From: Lepraria neglecta
Lineage: Eukaryota; Ascomycota; Lecanoromycetes; Lecanorales; Stereocaulaceae
DNA length: 64,000 nt
Direction: 5' to 3'
Assembly (NCBI GenBank): GCA_033220425.1
Contig: CM065651.1
Coordinates: forward strand, 2,914,001 to 2,978,000
Position numbers and translations under genes: made by a program. Below are positions 34,445-47,100 of this stretch, one piece after another (positions within the stretch are counted from its first letter, which is position 1; every line of letters begins with the position of its first letter). The notes under the pieces were generated by a model. That model ran no database searches and was not told where the DNA came from. It saw only the letters and a list, made by a program, of their open reading frames with translations.

Positions 34445-34896
34445 TATAAGGTATGCTCCCCGTCAGCGGGCCGTTATCGCTCCGTGAACTAGGCTCCTCG
34501 CTAGCGGACCGTTGCTACGCCCTAGGATCTGCGTCCCGCGGGCGCTACGATATCGGACTACGGCTTAGCTCTTCGCTGGCGTTACGCTACTATATACAAA
34601 GGTATTCAAAGACGTGAAGTGGTTATATCACTAGTATAGTATAGATAGTTCTATATTAGAACTAATTACTAAGGATCCTCAAGAAAGAAGTGGGTAGACC
34701 GCTCCTTAAGCTTCTTCCTACGGGTAATATATAGCCGCTATTAGGCAGCTAGCGCACCACTAAGAACCTAGCTCCTAATAGCTACTAAGTCGGTCGAATA
34801 TTATTCCGATCCACGCTAGCGCTCCGCGCACTAAGAGATATTAGAATAGCTTTACTAATAAGGTAGACCGCTTCTAATATAATAGTTAGTATTATA
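34445..34896 (-). repeat. E3 3' LTR
   Basis: 452 bp, GC-rich first half (CAGCGGGCCGTTATCGCTC region), same length as its partner at 52126-52577. Confidence 0.88.
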
Positions 34897-35569
34897 ATTA
34901 TCTCCCCCTTAAGTACTAGCCCTCTAGTATAAACCTATAGCGGCGTATATTCGTAGCGCACACCGATAGTAGGGCTAGATAGTTATATATAGAGCTCGTT
35001 AAAAACCTTCTAAAACCCGATAGGAAAAAGGAGGGAAAAGAGTCTCTACTTTATACAAGCTCCGAAATAACGCGAGTATATTTACTACCGTAGTAACAAG
35101 ATTATAAGGTAAATTTATTTCGAAGTGAATCTTATATAATACTGGCTAACCGCCGTCGCAATGTTAAAAACCCTGTAGATTCCCCTTTCACTTTCTTCCT
35201 TTATAACTCCTACTACTTATAGTATATAACCTATAATCTAATACTCCTTTAATAGGTATAGACTCTAATTAATAATAGATTATCTTATTATAATAATTTT
35301 CGATTCCTAAGTAAGCAGAGCTATCGCGGAGTCGTTGTAGAATACTATTAATATCTTGATAGTTAATAATAGTAGTAGTACTAGAAGTAAGTATAATTTA
35401 ATACGTAAGAGCCCTGCTATCGGGGCGCTACTAATATTCGCAGTGGCGGACCTCCCGTATAGGCCGTGCCTTCGGGCACAAGTCTAGTACTACTATAGGC
35501 TAGTACCTCCTTGTACTCGGTACAAGGGGGCACGATATAGAGTGAACCGTTGTGTTATAGTATAGGTAT

Positions 35570-36620
35570 CACTTAATATTCTACCTGCGTTCCGCTAATG
35601 TTAAAGATACTACTAGAGTTTAGGGCAGAGGCCCGGGCGCTCTCCGCTAAGTTAGCCGGTAGTATAGCGGCGGCGGGCGTGTCACGCCCGTTAGTCTAAC
35701 GTATTAGGGACCTGCTTCGGCAGGTTACCTAGTAGCGTAAGGACCACGGTATAACCCCCGCCATGTCGTGCCATCGGTCGGCTCGGCAGGTGGCCGACCT
35801 GGAGGGGAGGGTACGGGTGTTAGTAAGAATTCTGAATCTGTAAGTTAACTCCGCTAACTCGCCGCAGGAGGTAAGTTATATCCTATTCTTTCCTTCTCTA
35901 TCCTTCTATTATACCGCTTTTCTTAACTCCGCTTATACGCCTTATACGCTACGTATATACCGACTAATTTCTTCTAGGATAAGGTAGAAGGGCTGCGTAT
36001 TATAAGCGCGGAGGCGAGTATAGCGGAGGAGAGTAAGGAGGAGGAAGAGGAGAGGAGGAAGAGAAAGAGGAAGAGGAAGAGAAAGAGGAAGAGGAAGAGG
36101 AAGAGGAAGAGGAAGAGGAAGAGGAAGAGGAAGAGGAAGAGGAAGAGGAAGAGGAAGAGGAAGAGGAAGAGGAAGAGGAAGAGGAAGAGGAAGAGGAAGA
36201 GGAAGAGGAAGAGGAAGAGGAAGAGGAAGAGGAAGAGGAAGAGGAAGAGGAAGAGGAAGAGGAAGAGGAAGAGGAAGAGGAAGAGGAAGAGGAAGAGGAA
36301 GAGGAAGAGGAAGAGGAAGAGGAAGAGGAAGAGGAAGAGGAAGAGGAGTAGGAGGGGTTTAGGGAAAGTAGGGAGGATAACGAAGAGGAGGTAGAGGAAG
36401 AAGAGGAGGTAGAGGAAGAGGAGGTAAGCTCTAGCGTACCGCCTGTTACCGCTATATGCTAAGTTATGTAGCTACCTGTAAGCCAACCTCGGAGTAACGT
36501 CGTTCGAGGTACTATATTAGAGGACCTAGAGGAGAGGAGGATAGAGGAGAGGAGGGTAAGGAGGAGGGAGAAGAGAAAAGAGAGGAGGAGAGCTATAAAA
36601 GTAGCGAAGAGGGTAAGTGA
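35570..36620 (+). other. GC-richer antisense ORF-like region of E3
   Basis: On the strand opposite to pol, about 35620-35870 reads with Ala/Arg/Leu-rich words (ARALSAKLAGS; SARQVADLEGRVRVLVRILN) typical of a helical or coiled protein, then runs into the Lys/Arg/Glu-coding purine tract. It lies between pol and the 3' LTR, the same place as the antisense ORF of E1/E4. It is broken and has no recognised domain. Confidence 0.45.
36041..36352 (+). repeat. (GAGGAA)n hexanucleotide microsatellite
   Basis: A run of almost pure GAGGAA, about 260 bp of it perfect (roughly 43 units), flanked by GAGAAAGAGGAA variants. The purine strand codes alternating basic and acidic residues in a plus-strand frame. 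Confidence 0.95.
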
Positions 36621-39600
36621 TATCGCTTCGCTACCGCCGCTTATACTAACTTTCTAGGCTCGGTCCTCTTAGATTATATTCTTGCTTTTTCCTTTTAGTA
36701 TTCTAGCGTTTAGCGGCTCGGCGATAGAACTACAGGGTTTTATAGTTATATTTAATCAAGATAACTTTCTCCTACGCTTCCTTCCGCGTTCTATATACTC
36801 TTTATACTTATACTTAAGGACTAGCGTATTAATAAGTTTATCCTCTAGTAACTATTAGTTATAGATATTACCCTATCCAGTCTACTTGACCTTATACTAT
36901 ATACCTTCCTTATTCTTTACCTTATTAATAATTTCTTCTACCTTCTACTATTCTTTATTATTAATAAGTTCTAGGGGCTATATAAAATCTACTAACTCTG
37001 CGCTATTATATAAATAATAGGGTTTAAGTAAGGATATATAAAAGGTATTATAGATATAATAATCCGGGGGTAGTATAAGTCGGTACGTCTATACTCTAAC
37101 CTTATCTTTAATTCTAAAAGGGCTAATAAACCGATAGGATAGCTTCTTACTTAGCCGCCTTTACTTAAGGTTTTTAGCTAATAGTATTACTAATTAGCCT
37201 ACTTAGTACTCTTTAGGCTTATATTCTTAGTTATAATACTTCGCCTGCGCCTTAATAGCTCCCTACTAATACTCCTTAATCGTTTTACGATAGTACTATA
37301 ACTACTCTACCCGTTCCTTTACTAATAGTATCTCCCCCCTTAGGGAACCATCCCCGGCTTCCCAATAAATTTCGGGGTTATAACTATATCCTGCAAAAAA
37401 CGGCGAGTAGCTAACGGAGCTATAGAGGCTGTTTATATAAGTAAATTCGGCTACGGGCAAGAGCTTTGCCCAGTTTATTTATTCTGAATTCGTAAACGTC
37501 CGTAAGAAGTACTCCAATATCTGGTTTTAGCGTTCTATCTAACTATCTATCTACGGGTAAAAAGCGGTATTTATATACCGCTTAATCTTTATATAATAGT
37601 AAACCGCTAACTAGAACGTACTTATAAATATAGAGCCTCTGTCGCTTATAATACTAGTTAGTATACTATATTAGTAGATAACTTTATTAAAGAAGAGTTC
37701 CGCTAGCTTAGTAGCAGCGATAGTTTTAGTAGTAGGTAGATAACGAGCCATCTTGGTGAATCTATCTACTACTACTAAAATCGAGTTATACACGACGCCG
37801 CCCTGTTTACTCAGAGGTAATCCCGTTATAAAATCCATAGTCAATTCCTACTATAGACCTTTTAGTAACGGTAATGATTATAATTCGCTATAAGGACGAT
37901 ATCTAGCCACTTTGACCCTTTGATAGATATCGTATATGCGTATATAGCTCTATACCTACTCCGCGATATTATGCTAATAGTACTTGCGCTATAGGAGCTC
38001 CAGCGTCTTTTTAGCTCTAAAGTATCCTACTAGGGGGTTATTGTAGTATTTACTAATTAATTCTTATCTTAAAGTACTATCTTTAGGAATATATAGTCGT
38101 TCCTTATACTAAAGGAGGTTCTTACTATTAAAAGACTAATCTTAATCTAGAAGGCGCGGGCGCCCCTCTAACTCTACGCTATTACTTCTATATTTCCTAA
38201 CCTACTTATTATAGCGTTATAAATCAGAAATTAGTAACTTAAGTAGTCTTTAGGTATCTATATAAGGCCCTTCCTTAAGATCTCTAACGGTTTTCCTTAG
38301 TATAACTACCTAAATACCTATAACTTGTAACCCTAGCTATAGTATCGCCTTATCGGCGCGCTTATATATACTTATATCCTCTATAGACTAAAGTGCCAGC
38401 TTGTTCTATAACGTTAGTAATAGCTTAGTATTTAATAGCGAGGCCCTTTTATAATCTAGGCGTCTAGAAAGAGGATCAGCGGGATTGGTTTTACCTGCTC
38501 TATAGATTATCTCGAAGTTATAAGCTACGAGCTTTAGTACCTAGTGTACTTACTGCGGCGTTAACTCTTTTAGCTTTATAAATCCCCGTAGATTATTATA
38601 ATCTATTAGAACCTCTACCGGGAAAAGGCTTCCTTCTAGGTAGTATCGCTACTACTTGAACGCTATAATAACTACGAGTAATTCTTAGTTATATACTTTA
38701 TAATTTTACTTAGCAGGAATCATTTTACGAGACTAGAATATAACTGGCCGCTAGCTCCCTTAGTTATCCGGTTATAATAGGATATCTATAATAGTAAAAT
38801 TCGATGTATCGGTCTTAACCCTAATTTTCTAAGACGGATTGAAATATTATAGTAGAGGGGCTTCGGTAAACTTCCTATATAGTTATTAGAACGCCGTCTG
38901 CGTGTTATCGGACTACTTGAGTAGTCCCGTTTTCCTTCTATCCTTACTACCTTTTAGTAGGCTAGTAAGTAGCGCTATAATAGCCGAATAATAATAGATA
39001 AAATGATGATAGAAATTCGCAAAGCCTAGGAATACCTGGACTTCTCGATAAGTCTTCGGTGTTAGCTAATCCCTAATTATCTTAACTCTGTGTATATCTA
39101 TCTCTATACTAGCGGTAGAGACGATAAAGCCTAAGTACTTAACCCGGGTCGTAAAAAACTTATACTTCTTCCGGTTTATATAGAGTTAGAATTACTAAAG
39201 TCTTTGGAGTACTCCTTTAATATATCTCTAGTAGTCCGCTAGGGTTTCCGAAAAAACCAAGATATTATCTAAATATACTATATACGTTATATCGACTAGG
39301 CCTATAAGGGCCTAATTAATATACGCTTAAAAAGTAGTAGGGGTATTCGCTAACCTAAATAGTATAATAAGATATTTAAAGTGACCGTAACGCGTGCGGA
39401 ACGCTGTCTTCTATTTATCGCTACGCTTAATTCGGATACGATAATATATATCCTTAAGGTCTAACTTTAAGAATACTTTGGTACCGCTTAAGCGATCTAG
39501 TGTCTCGGTAATTAGGGGCAATAGGTGCCGATTCTTGATCGTTATCGTATTTAACCCTCGATAATCTATATAAAGACGTAGCCCCCTATCCTTTTTCGGT

Positions 39601-40992
39601 ACGAAAAGTATAGGTACTCCTACCGGCGAAATAGAGTAGCGAATCTACTTCTTTCTTAGTATATCGTTAAGGTACCGCCGAAGCTCCGTTAGCTCTATCC
39701 TCGATAGATTATAGATAGGACTATAAGGTGACTCCCTACCGTCTAACTTAATAGTGTAGTCTCCCTGCTTTTATTTAGGCAAGATCCCTACTTTCTTACT
39801 TAAGAAGATATCTTTAAACTCCTGTAATTCAGGAGGAAGGGTTATATCGAACTTATTAGTCCGAGGTTACTCTGCTATCGCGGCGCCAGCGCAAATTACA
39901 GCGAATACTTTCTATTCCTATTACAAAACTTTACCAAATTCGGTCGGTCTATCTAGCTATATCAGCCTAGAATTTATTTAGTACCGCTATTAGCGCGCTA
40001 GTGTATCGACTATAATACCTGACTTATAAAGCGCTGGTATCCCGATAATCAAGTCGGGACCCTCCTAGTCTACGGCGTAGAATAAGGAACTATATTCCTT
40101 TTCTTGCCCCTAGTTATTAGTAGCTATATAGCTTAACTGAAACGCCCTATAATAAAAGGCGCCTTATCTGCTCAGCCATACCGGCGTCGGTAAGATAGCG
40201 CGTTCTGGCGATAAATTATATTGTACCACGAACCGCTGAGAGACCAAGCTAATCGTCGCCCTAGGGTTAATTAGCCCCTTAACGGGCTGTCGACCACCCG
40301 GGAGGATTACTTGTCCCGTAAGGTAAAGAGGTTCCAAGGCTTCTATTCGTCTATCTTCCCCCGCTTACTTAGCGGTAGTAGGGTACTATCTTTTTTTAAC
40401 TGCACCGTATTAATAGGGGTAAAGCTTAGATTATCCCTATAGGGACATTCTGGTTTCTAATACCCCGTCTTACCGTAATAATAATAACTATTATTACGGT
40501 AGTTAGGGTTAGCCTTAGGTACTAGATAAGACTTAGAATTTCGTCTCCTCTTACTACCTCGCTAACGTCCTACTAGCTCTCCGCTAGCGGACTTAGTCGG
40601 AGTACTAGACACCCGTTCTTCTAAAGGCCTACCCTTACTACTAGACCTAGGCGTTAATAGGTAACGCTTAAGGTTCTTTTCCTATATAATCGCAAGTACT
40701 AAGAGACTATTATATATCGTCGGGATACTACCGGTACTCAGGATTTTAGACTTCAACTCAGGGCGGAGTTTGGTTAAAAAGCTATTCACCCGGAACTCTT
40801 CCGATAGGGGAGTAATATAGCTTTCTAGTTCTTCTAGGTAAGCTTTAAAGACGGAAACCTTCTATCCCTACTATTACTTGGCGCTATTCAAGCGCTCGTA
40901 GGTAAGCAGTCGGCGATTTACTAGGTCTACTACTAAATCTAAGAGAAACTAAGAAAAGTTCTTAAAAGAGTAATCGTCTAGCTATTCCTTCC

Positions 40993-41208
40993 TGTCGGTA
41001 TAACCTATAGTAGGGTTATACCGATAGTTAGCTTGTATAATCCCCTATCACCCGCCCTGAGTAGCCTGTATACAGGCTGCTTCTATAGGTAGGTAAAATG
41101 GGGATTGATTCTTCTATAGATTGGAGCTATAGTATTTTATCTAGAAAGGGGCGCCAAGTACAGATCACGTGACTCAGCAAGTTTGCGGAGTGCGGAATAG
41201 TTCCGATA
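40993..41208 (-). repeat. E6 3' LTR
   Basis: 216 bp. It contains a near-terminal hairpin (TCGGTATAACC paired with GGGTTATACCGA, 40994-41023) and the composite word CACGTGACTCA at 41166-41176. Confidence 0.88.
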
Positions 41209-44138
41209 CTAGCAAAGTTTTAGAAAGTCGAAAAATAGTGCTAATCGATGCTAAATCCTAGTTGCTTTTATAAGACGAAGAAGGACCTGATAGGCCGAGT
41301 AACGCTGTGATCTAATTGGTTAGATCGCAGCCGGTCCTTCCCTTTCTACTTAGACCGTAGCTTCCCTTTCTACCTAGGCGTTTGTCTTCAGCTTGATAGT
41401 ATTCTTGTCTACCAGCTGCTTTAACGCCTGACAGGGGTGTTCCTTCGTTATAGCGTCCGCAGGATTATAGCTCCCATCGATCCACCGCACCTCGTCGATT
41501 TCCCTTCTCTCGTAGGATTGCCGTAGTCCCATAATATCGATCATAAGGCGTTTTTCGGCGGTGGTGCCGAGGCGTATAACGCAGTCGTATAGGGAGTATA
41601 AATTAGTATACAGGATTAGTAGGATCTTTGCTTGAGTAATACCGTTAATAGTAGATTATAGGGTAGTAGCGATATCGAATCCTACTACTATTGTATATAG
41701 CTCCGAAGCTAGTACCGATCTTATAACTCTTTTGTATTTAGTACTACTCTAATAAATGATATTGCCGCTGAGATTAATGGTTAATTCGTCTAGTTATTTC
41801 TTATTAGTAAGGACGATAACGTATCCAATCTAAGAGCTTAAGTCTACGTTATTTGCAAACGCTGTATCGACGAAAACAAGAAGCTTTAGTCCTTCTAGAG
41901 CAAGTTTGACAAATTGTAGGCCTCGGAGCTCGTTTGCTTTTTGCCAGTTTAACCATTTATTTAGCCAATCAGCGCTTTCTTTAGTTGGTTAAGTAATTTA
42001 AGCTGCCCTAGATAGTGTTATTGAGGCTATATAGGCGCCTCGAGCTCGCTCCTTGATGTATTGCGATTTAATATCGCCGGCAGTGTCGATCGTATTGATC
42101 TTGCTATATTGCCGTTATTACGAGAGCTTTAGAACGTCACCGTTCCTAGAGATAATAGTGCCGTTAAACGGAAGGTCTTTTCCTTCCTCTAGTTTCTCGA
42201 TTAGCTTTACTAGGAAGCCTATATCAAGTCGTTTTTATTCTTCTAGCTCTAGGTACTCGGTTATTCTAGAAAATAGTAAGTTATTAGTTTGCAGGCTAAT
42301 AATCGCCTATTTAGAGAATATTAAGTAAGGATTAAATAAGGAGACGGTAAGACCAAGCTTCTCGATATAGTAGGTATAGTATATCCTAAACTAGTATATT
42401 CCCGCTTCGGGAACGCCGTATAGGGGGCGGACTACCTTGAGTATATTGTCTCCTAAGTTGGTACCTTGCGGCGGTTTCATATAGAAAGGGCGGCTTAGTA
42501 CTAACGTTGACTGTATATAAGCTTATAAAATATCGTGTATATATAGAGCCCGCGGTAGGATAGTAGTAAGGTAAACGATAAGGCGCTGGCTGGCGCGCTG
42601 AATCGTTAGAGATTATATTAGAACTTCCTTCTTACCCTTGTCGTTATAAGCTTAGATAACTAGTCTTAACTTCTCGAAGGGTATCTCGCCGTTCTACTTA
42701 ATATTATTAATAAAGCGGCAACCGAAAATACGGGTATATAGTAGTATATTATACTTATTTATAATCTTGAAGACCCCTTTAGCGATTAGTCTATTAACTT
42801 CTTTCTTCTAAGAGTTAATAAATAGGCCATTTATTAATTAAATAGCGCCTTTAGAGCAGAGCTTTATCAATAGCTCGATATTAGTTTACTCCTTGTCGGT
42901 AATATAAGCGTAACGGGCGGGCAGGCGTCGTTATCGCTATAGATTATAGCGTGTAGTAGCTTGCGTTTCTAGAGCCTCGTCGATATCTTTATCGCTATTA
43001 GTAAGCTTATTATTATCGTTATCCTTAGTTAGTAGGTCTACTTTAGCTATAGGCGTTTGTAGTATTTAATTAGTTAGTTCTTCGAAATATAGTTTAACCG
43101 ATATAATACGAAAAACCGTAGGGCCGCTATTTAGTTTAACTATATAAGCTTACTCGTCTATAGCGAGTAATTAGTAGGGTCCTTTCTAACCCTTGCCTTC
43201 TCGAAAGACGAGGACGTTATCGCTAATAGGGGTATTAAGGATAGTATTAGTTTATAGACCGTTGCGGTAGTGTAAGGCTTTAGTAACGTCTCTTTTCGCT
43301 AATAAGTCCGATACTTCTTTTATTACACGTCTAATAGCCTTACTTCTTTCCGTAATCGATAGATATATAGGATCTAGCTCAGTGAGCTTTAGGAACGTGC
43401 CGAACAGGAGTAGTGTAGGGGTTAATCCGTCAGGTCTAGCTATATCGTTGATTACCTTAATAGCTATTTACAGGACGAATTACTTACTTAGTAGCGGGAG
43501 GTCTTCTCGAATAATATTATAGGCACGTCGGAGAGGTATATAATAGCGCTTAACCAATCCAATCGAGTGGTATACTTTAATAGGGACGTATTTTACCTTA
43601 ATTACTATCCCTTTCGCCTTAGAGATAAACTTAGCGCTGGTAAACTATTTACCTATATCGTGCACTAATATATCTAGTGGTCCAATATAGGTATCGATCT
43701 AATACGCCCTTAAGGTATCCTAGACTGTTTCCGCTGAGATATCTTTCAGGAAACGGGCGGTTTAGAAGCGTGTAGCCTCGTCAATAGTATATAGAGCGGG
43801 GACCGCAGGGTTATCTAGATATATGATATCGATTATTACTAAGTAATTGAATTAGAGGTCGTTTTTAATAGTGAATTTGAACCTTCCTAGCGATCTTCTA
43901 TATTTTTGGCAAGTTAAATAGAACTTACTTAGTCGGTTGATCGCTTTCCGGTTGAAATAATAACTAGAGCGTTTTAGTAAACGTGCTAACTGTATTATAG
44001 AGGGATGTCCGAAGCGGCGATATAGGCGGTAAAGCTCCTGTTCCGTTAATTGGCTGCTTGCACTGCCGCTGTTGTTGGTGTAGGCGTTAATATAGGCGTT
44101 TGCTAGTGATATTCCCTATATAAGGAATGGGTGGTAAT

Positions 44139-47100
44139 GAATTATAGGGTAGAAGGTATTGTTTATTGAGTTGATTAAAGAAGAAGAAGCTATTTATATA
44201 TAGAGATTTTAATGAAGATAGTACTGACTAAGCAATTTCCAACACAACCCCATAAGTGCACGCTACTATCGCTGTCGCTAAATAGTCTAAAAATAGAAAT
44301 TTCATGGTGTTTTGTATATAATCCTTCCTTTAGGTCTATTATCCTTTCAATTCTCTTTCCTATTGGCTAATATCTTCTAACATCCCTATTAGCCTCACGA
44401 ACCTGCTAAATTTAACTTTATCTAGTGGTTTGGTGAGTCCGTCAGTAGCCATTTGGTCTATAGGGTAATATTTGAATTCCACTTCACCGCTAAGAACCTT
44501 CTCGCGTACGAAGTGCTACTATATATCGATGTGCTTGGTCCGAGTGTGGAATTTTAGATCCTTAGTGAGTATAATTACTCCCTGATTGTCTGCCTTTATG
44601 GTGACCGGTATCGTCGGCGCTTGATGGCCAAGATCTAGCTCTGCAAGTAGTCTAGTTATCCAAATAGCTTCCTTAGAAGCCTGCGTCTGTGCCATATATT
44701 CGGCCTCGCAGGAGGACAGTACAACGGTAGGTTAACGCTTGGAGGACCAGCTAATAGCACCCCCATGAAGGGTAAATATATAGCCACCGGTAGATCTTCT
44801 TGTTGTTTTGTTACTAGCCTAGTTAGTATCCGTATATCCAATAAGGCCTTGTCCTTCACCGTAGATAATTCCTCGGTCCGGTATTCCCTTAAGATATCGG
44901 AGGACCCGCTTAGCTATAGTAAGGTGCGTCTTATTTAGATTATAAGCAAATCGAGAAAGAATTCTAACGGCAAGGCTAATATCTGGACGAGTCTCAATTA
45001 TAGTATATATCAAGGATCCAATGAGAGACTAGTAGTACTTGACCTCATTGGGTGATGCTACGAGGATCTCTTCTGGTTCTAATTGGGCTATAGAGATTAT
45101 CGGTGTATCTGCAGCCGAGTAGTTACTCATATTGAATTTGGTTAGGACCTTCCTAATATATACCTTCTAAGAGATTTAGACAGTCTTAGCCTTACGGTCT
45201 CGTTCAATTTCTATTCTAAGATATTAATAGTAAGGTCCTAGGTTAGTCATTTCATATTCCTTGCTAAGCTTGTCCTTAAGAGTCTATATTTAGGTTGATC
45301 CTTTTGGTCCAAAGATCTGTAGATTATCTATATAGATACTAACAATAAGCTTGGTAATCTTGTTGATAAAAACCGAATAATTAGCCTAGAGGTGATGAAA
45401 ATCGCACGTCTCTAGGAAAGCCCGTATAGTGTAGTACCATTCTCGAGGTGCTTGCTTGAGTCTATACAGTGCTCGATTTAGAAGGTAGACTCTCTTGTCT
45501 TTGACATATCCAGTAGGCTACTTAATATAGATTATCTCCTTGTATATAGAGTTTAGAAAGGCTATAATAATATCTATTTATTCAGCGTCCAAATCGTTTC
45601 GAGCTATAAGTATATATAGAATTTTGAATAATATAGGTTTCACTACTAAGGTAAAGGTCTAGTTAAAATTTATTCCTTGTTGCTATTCAAAGCCTCGGAT
45701 AACCTATCGAGCTTTGAATAAGACTATTCTATTAGCCTTCTTCTTTAGCTTAAAAACCCATTTGCCTTTTAGGACTAGTTAATTATCTAGTCTTAGATAT
45801 AGATCCCATATATTTATCTTTTCGAATATACTTATCTCTTTATCGGCTATAGCCTTCTATTACTTTAAGAGTAGTGAACTTATTACCTTTTCCTATATAC
45901 TTAGCTCTATCCTATAGTTATCTAAGGTATCTTGAATTATTACTTTGTATACCTTGGTCTAACTAATTATTTCTACTACTATATCTAGATTAAAATCGGG
46001 ATCGAAATTATAGTAGTAACGGGATTCTAGATCCATAGTGGCTAAGCGACAGTATAGTTCTTCTAATTTAATAATTTGATCGGCTATAGAGACTACTCCC
46101 TTTGCCTAGTCCTTAGGGTTCTTCTATCTCTTGTTTTAAGCTTACTTTTAAGAAATCTCCTTTTGTCGAGTGGATTTACGAATCTCTTACGAGCGATAAG
46201 TAGAATCGGTACTTGGATCTAGGTGAGTCTCTGGCTTATTAGGAAGTACCTCTTCTAGATCCTACTCCTCTAGGGTCTTAGTTTCATTTGAGGTCTGCTT
46301 AGGTGGCCCTGATTCTATAGCTTCTTCCGAATTTGGGTCGTCGGTAGTACTATCTAGTAGAAGTAGATGAATCGCAACATCACCCCTATTATCTACGTTA
46401 TTAGTACTATCGCTGATGTTATCTATAGAGTAGTCGGATATATCCTTAGCAAGCATCTTTGTTTTATCGAATCGGATATCCTTAGCGCGGAGGATACTAC
46501 TAGTACTAGGATCCTATAGGCGGAATTGATTAGAGCTCTTATAGCTAATAAGGAAACACTTCTTACTCCTATTATCGAGCTTCTTCCGCTTCTCCTTTAG
46601 GATATAAACCTATACGGTATAGCTAATAATCCTTAGATGGAATATATTTGGAACTCTATCAAACTATACCTGATATAGAGTTATCCTATTAAGTCGTGAG
46701 GTAGGGCTAAGGTTCTTTAAATAGACCTTTATATATAGGAGTTCGCTCTAGAGTCCTATAGGGAGGCCTATATCGGCTAATATTAAGCGGACACCCCCAA
46801 TAATAGTACGGTTCTGTACTTCTGCTAATCTATTCTACTTAGGGGCGTAAGGAACAGAGAGCTCCTATTAGATACTATCCTTTTCGAATAGTTCTTTAAA
46901 TTACTAATTAATATACTCCTTTCCGTTATCTAAGCGAATAGCCTTTAGCTTTTTTCCACTTTAAGACTTAGCTATTATTTTCTAGGTAGAAAAGCGGCTG
47001 AATACCTGACTCTTCTTTTTAAACGTAAATATCTAGGTCTATCCCGTTGCCTCATCGGTAATTAGTATATATATAGTATATCCGGTAACTGAACGAGTTG

